From Coriobacteriia bacterium (GTDB taxonomy: Bacteria > Actinomycetota > Coriobacteriia > Anaerosomatales > SLCP01), in NCBI GenBank assembly GCA_007123455.1, contig SKKZ01000118.1:1-13997 (forward strand): a DNA stretch of 13,997 nt, written 5' to 3'. Below the pieces are notes generated by a model that saw only the letters and a list, made by a program, of their open reading frames with translations, did not search any database and was not told the origin of the DNA. Each line of letters begins with the position of its first letter. The first letter of the stretch is position 1. This document shows, piece by piece, positions 12,911-13,997 of this stretch. The translations under genes and the position numbers were made by a program.

Positions 12911-13997
12911 ATGAGCGCCAACTCTTCCGAGTTCTTCTCTGCGGCATGCAACCTCATCCCGGGCGGCGTCAACTCGCCTGTCCGTGCGTACAAGAGCGTC
13001 GGCATAGAGCCGCGTTTCGTCGATCGCGCGAAAGGCTCGCGCATCTGGGACATCGACGGACGCGAGTACGTCGACTTCGTTGCCTCGTGGGGGCCGATGA
13101 TCCTCGGTCACGCGCCCGATGCCGTGCTTGACGCGGTGCGCGACCAGCTCGAGCGAGGCACCTCCTACGGCGCGCCCACATGTGCTGAAGTTGCGCTTGC
13201 CGAGGTGGTCGCCGACGCCGTGCCGAGCATCGAGCAGGTGCGGATGGTCTCGTCGGGGACCGAGGCCACCATGAGCGCGCTCAGGCTCGCCCGCGGCTAT
13301 ACGGGGCGCGACAAGTTCATCAAGTTCGACGGCAACTTCCACGGACACTCGGATGCGCTGCTCGTCGCGGCGGGAAGCGGCATGCTCACACTCGGCATTC
13401 CGTCGACCCCGGGCGTGACCGCTGGCGCTGCGGCAGACACCATCGTGCTGCCCTATAACGATCTGGATGCCGTCGCCGAGGTGCTCGAGAACGAGGGTGA
13501 GCAGATCGCCGCCATCATCGTCGAGCCGATCGCCGGCAACATGGGCGTTATCCCGCCGCGGGACGGCTTCCTGCAGGGTATGCGGGCGCTTTGCGACACC
13601 TATGGCGTCGTGCTCATCTTCGACGAGGTCATCACCGGGTTCCGCGTGGCGCTCGGCGGGGCGCAGGAGCTCTACGGTGTGACCCCCGACCTCACCACGC
13701 TCGGCAAGATCATCGGCGGCGGTTTCCCGGTAGGCGCGTTTGGCGGCAAGCGGGAGATCATGGAGCACCTCGCGCCGGTCGGTCCGGTCTATCAGGCGGG
13801 CACGCTCTCGGGCAACCCGGTCGCGATGGTCGCCGGGCTCGCCACCATCGAGGCCCTCAAGCAGCCTGGCGTCTACGAGGAGCTCGAGCGCAAGGGCGCC
13901 AAGCTGGCGGGCGGCTTGTGCCGGGCGGCCGGCAGCGCAGCCGTGCACACGCAGTGCAACCGCGTGGGCTCGATGGCGTGCATGTTCTTCACGCATC
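12911..13997 (+). CDS. hemL: glutamate-1-semialdehyde 2,1-aminomutase HemL (5' part, cut by window end)
   Basis: HemL is a PLP enzyme that converts glutamate-1-semialdehyde, the HemA product, to 5-aminolevulinate. The 362 visible codons lack a stop because the window ends; the family is usually about 425-430 residues, so roughly 65 are missing. It has the N-terminal NLIPGGVNSPVRA motif (14-26), the gating-loop SYGAPT (85-90), SSGTEATMSALRLAR (114-128), NFHGHSD (142-148) and FDEVITGFR (237-245). The PLP-binding lysine is K266 (LTTLGKIIGGGFPVGAFGG). The ATG at 12911 has AAGGAG (12894-12899) 11 nt upstream. It completes the C5 pathway with hemA at the opposite end of the cluster. Confidence 0.97.
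   Translation, partial: MSANSSEFFSAACNLIPGGVNSPVRAYKSVGIEPRFVDRAKGSRIWDIDGREYVDFVASWGPMILGHAPDAVLDAVRDQLERGTSYGAPTCAEVALAEVVADAVPSIEQVRMVSSGTEATMSALRLARGYTGRDKFIKFDGNFHGHSDALLVAAGSGMLTLGIPSTPGVTAGAAADTIVLPYNDLDAVAEVLENEGEQIAAIIVEPIAGNMGVIPPRDGFLQGMRALCDTYGVVLIFDEVITGFRVALGGAQELYGVTPDLTTLGKIIGGGFPVGAFGGKREIMEHLAPVGPVYQAGTLSGNPVAMVAGLATIEALKQPGVYEELERKGAKLAGGLCRAAGSAAVHTQCNRVGSMACMFFTH

Noticed and set aside
1..13997. CRISPR array, insertion sequence or phage region
   Set aside because: No spaced direct repeats, transposase, integrase or structural phage genes are seen.

Overview
The window is a high-GC bacterial chromosome segment that is mostly a tetrapyrrole gene cluster. It encodes the siroheme-dependent (Ahb, 'alternative') route to heme b and not the protoporphyrin route. 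In order it holds hemA, hemC, a cobA-hemD fusion, ahbC, [hicBA on the opposite strand, then tRNA-Ala], a small membrane protein, hemB, two envelope or membrane proteins of unknown role, ahbD, an ahbA-ahbB fusion, a DUF1622 membrane protein and hemL (cut by the window end). No hemE, hemF/N, hemG/Y or hemH is visible. High GC, frequent GTG/TTG starts, oxygen-sensitive radical SAM enzymes and the C5 (glutamyl-tRNA) route suggest an anaerobic actinobacterium, perhaps of the Coriobacteriia type. That placement is inference from gene content and composition, not a database result.

Region by region: 1-146 is the 3' end of an unrecognised gene. 147-323 carries a sigma70-like promoter and a leader with two interleaved perfect 12-bp inverted repeats upstream of hemA. 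324-5625 is a same-strand run (hemA, hemC, cobA-hemD, ahbC) taking glutamyl-tRNA to siroheme precursors and including one late heme step. 5640-6118 is a HicB/HicA toxin-antitoxin pair facing the other way. 6307-6382 is tRNA-Ala(CGC) with its own promoter and a hairpin terminator. 6491-9837 is a tightly packed run of an 84-aa membrane protein, hemB, a 192-aa anchored protein and a polytopic GT-C-like membrane protein. 9838-10000 is a leader with a -10-like box and a GC hairpin. 10001-13997 is ahbD, ahbAB, DUF1622 and hemL.

How the genes work together: HemA and HemL make 5-aminolevulinate, HemB makes porphobilinogen, HemC makes hydroxymethylbilane, and the HemD domain closes it to uroporphyrinogen III. 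The CobA domain methylates this to precorrin-2. After oxidation and iron insertion to siroheme (that enzyme is not in the window), AhbAB decarboxylates siroheme, AhbC removes the two acetate groups, and AhbD oxidatively decarboxylates Fe-coproporphyrin III to heme b.

The items most worth a second look are the pseudoknot-capable hemA leader, a ~123-nt nested palindrome inside the 5' part of ahbD that coincides with an unusual His/Gly/Pro-rich N-terminal extension, the hicBA module splitting the heme cluster, and the uncharacterised membrane proteins embedded in it.
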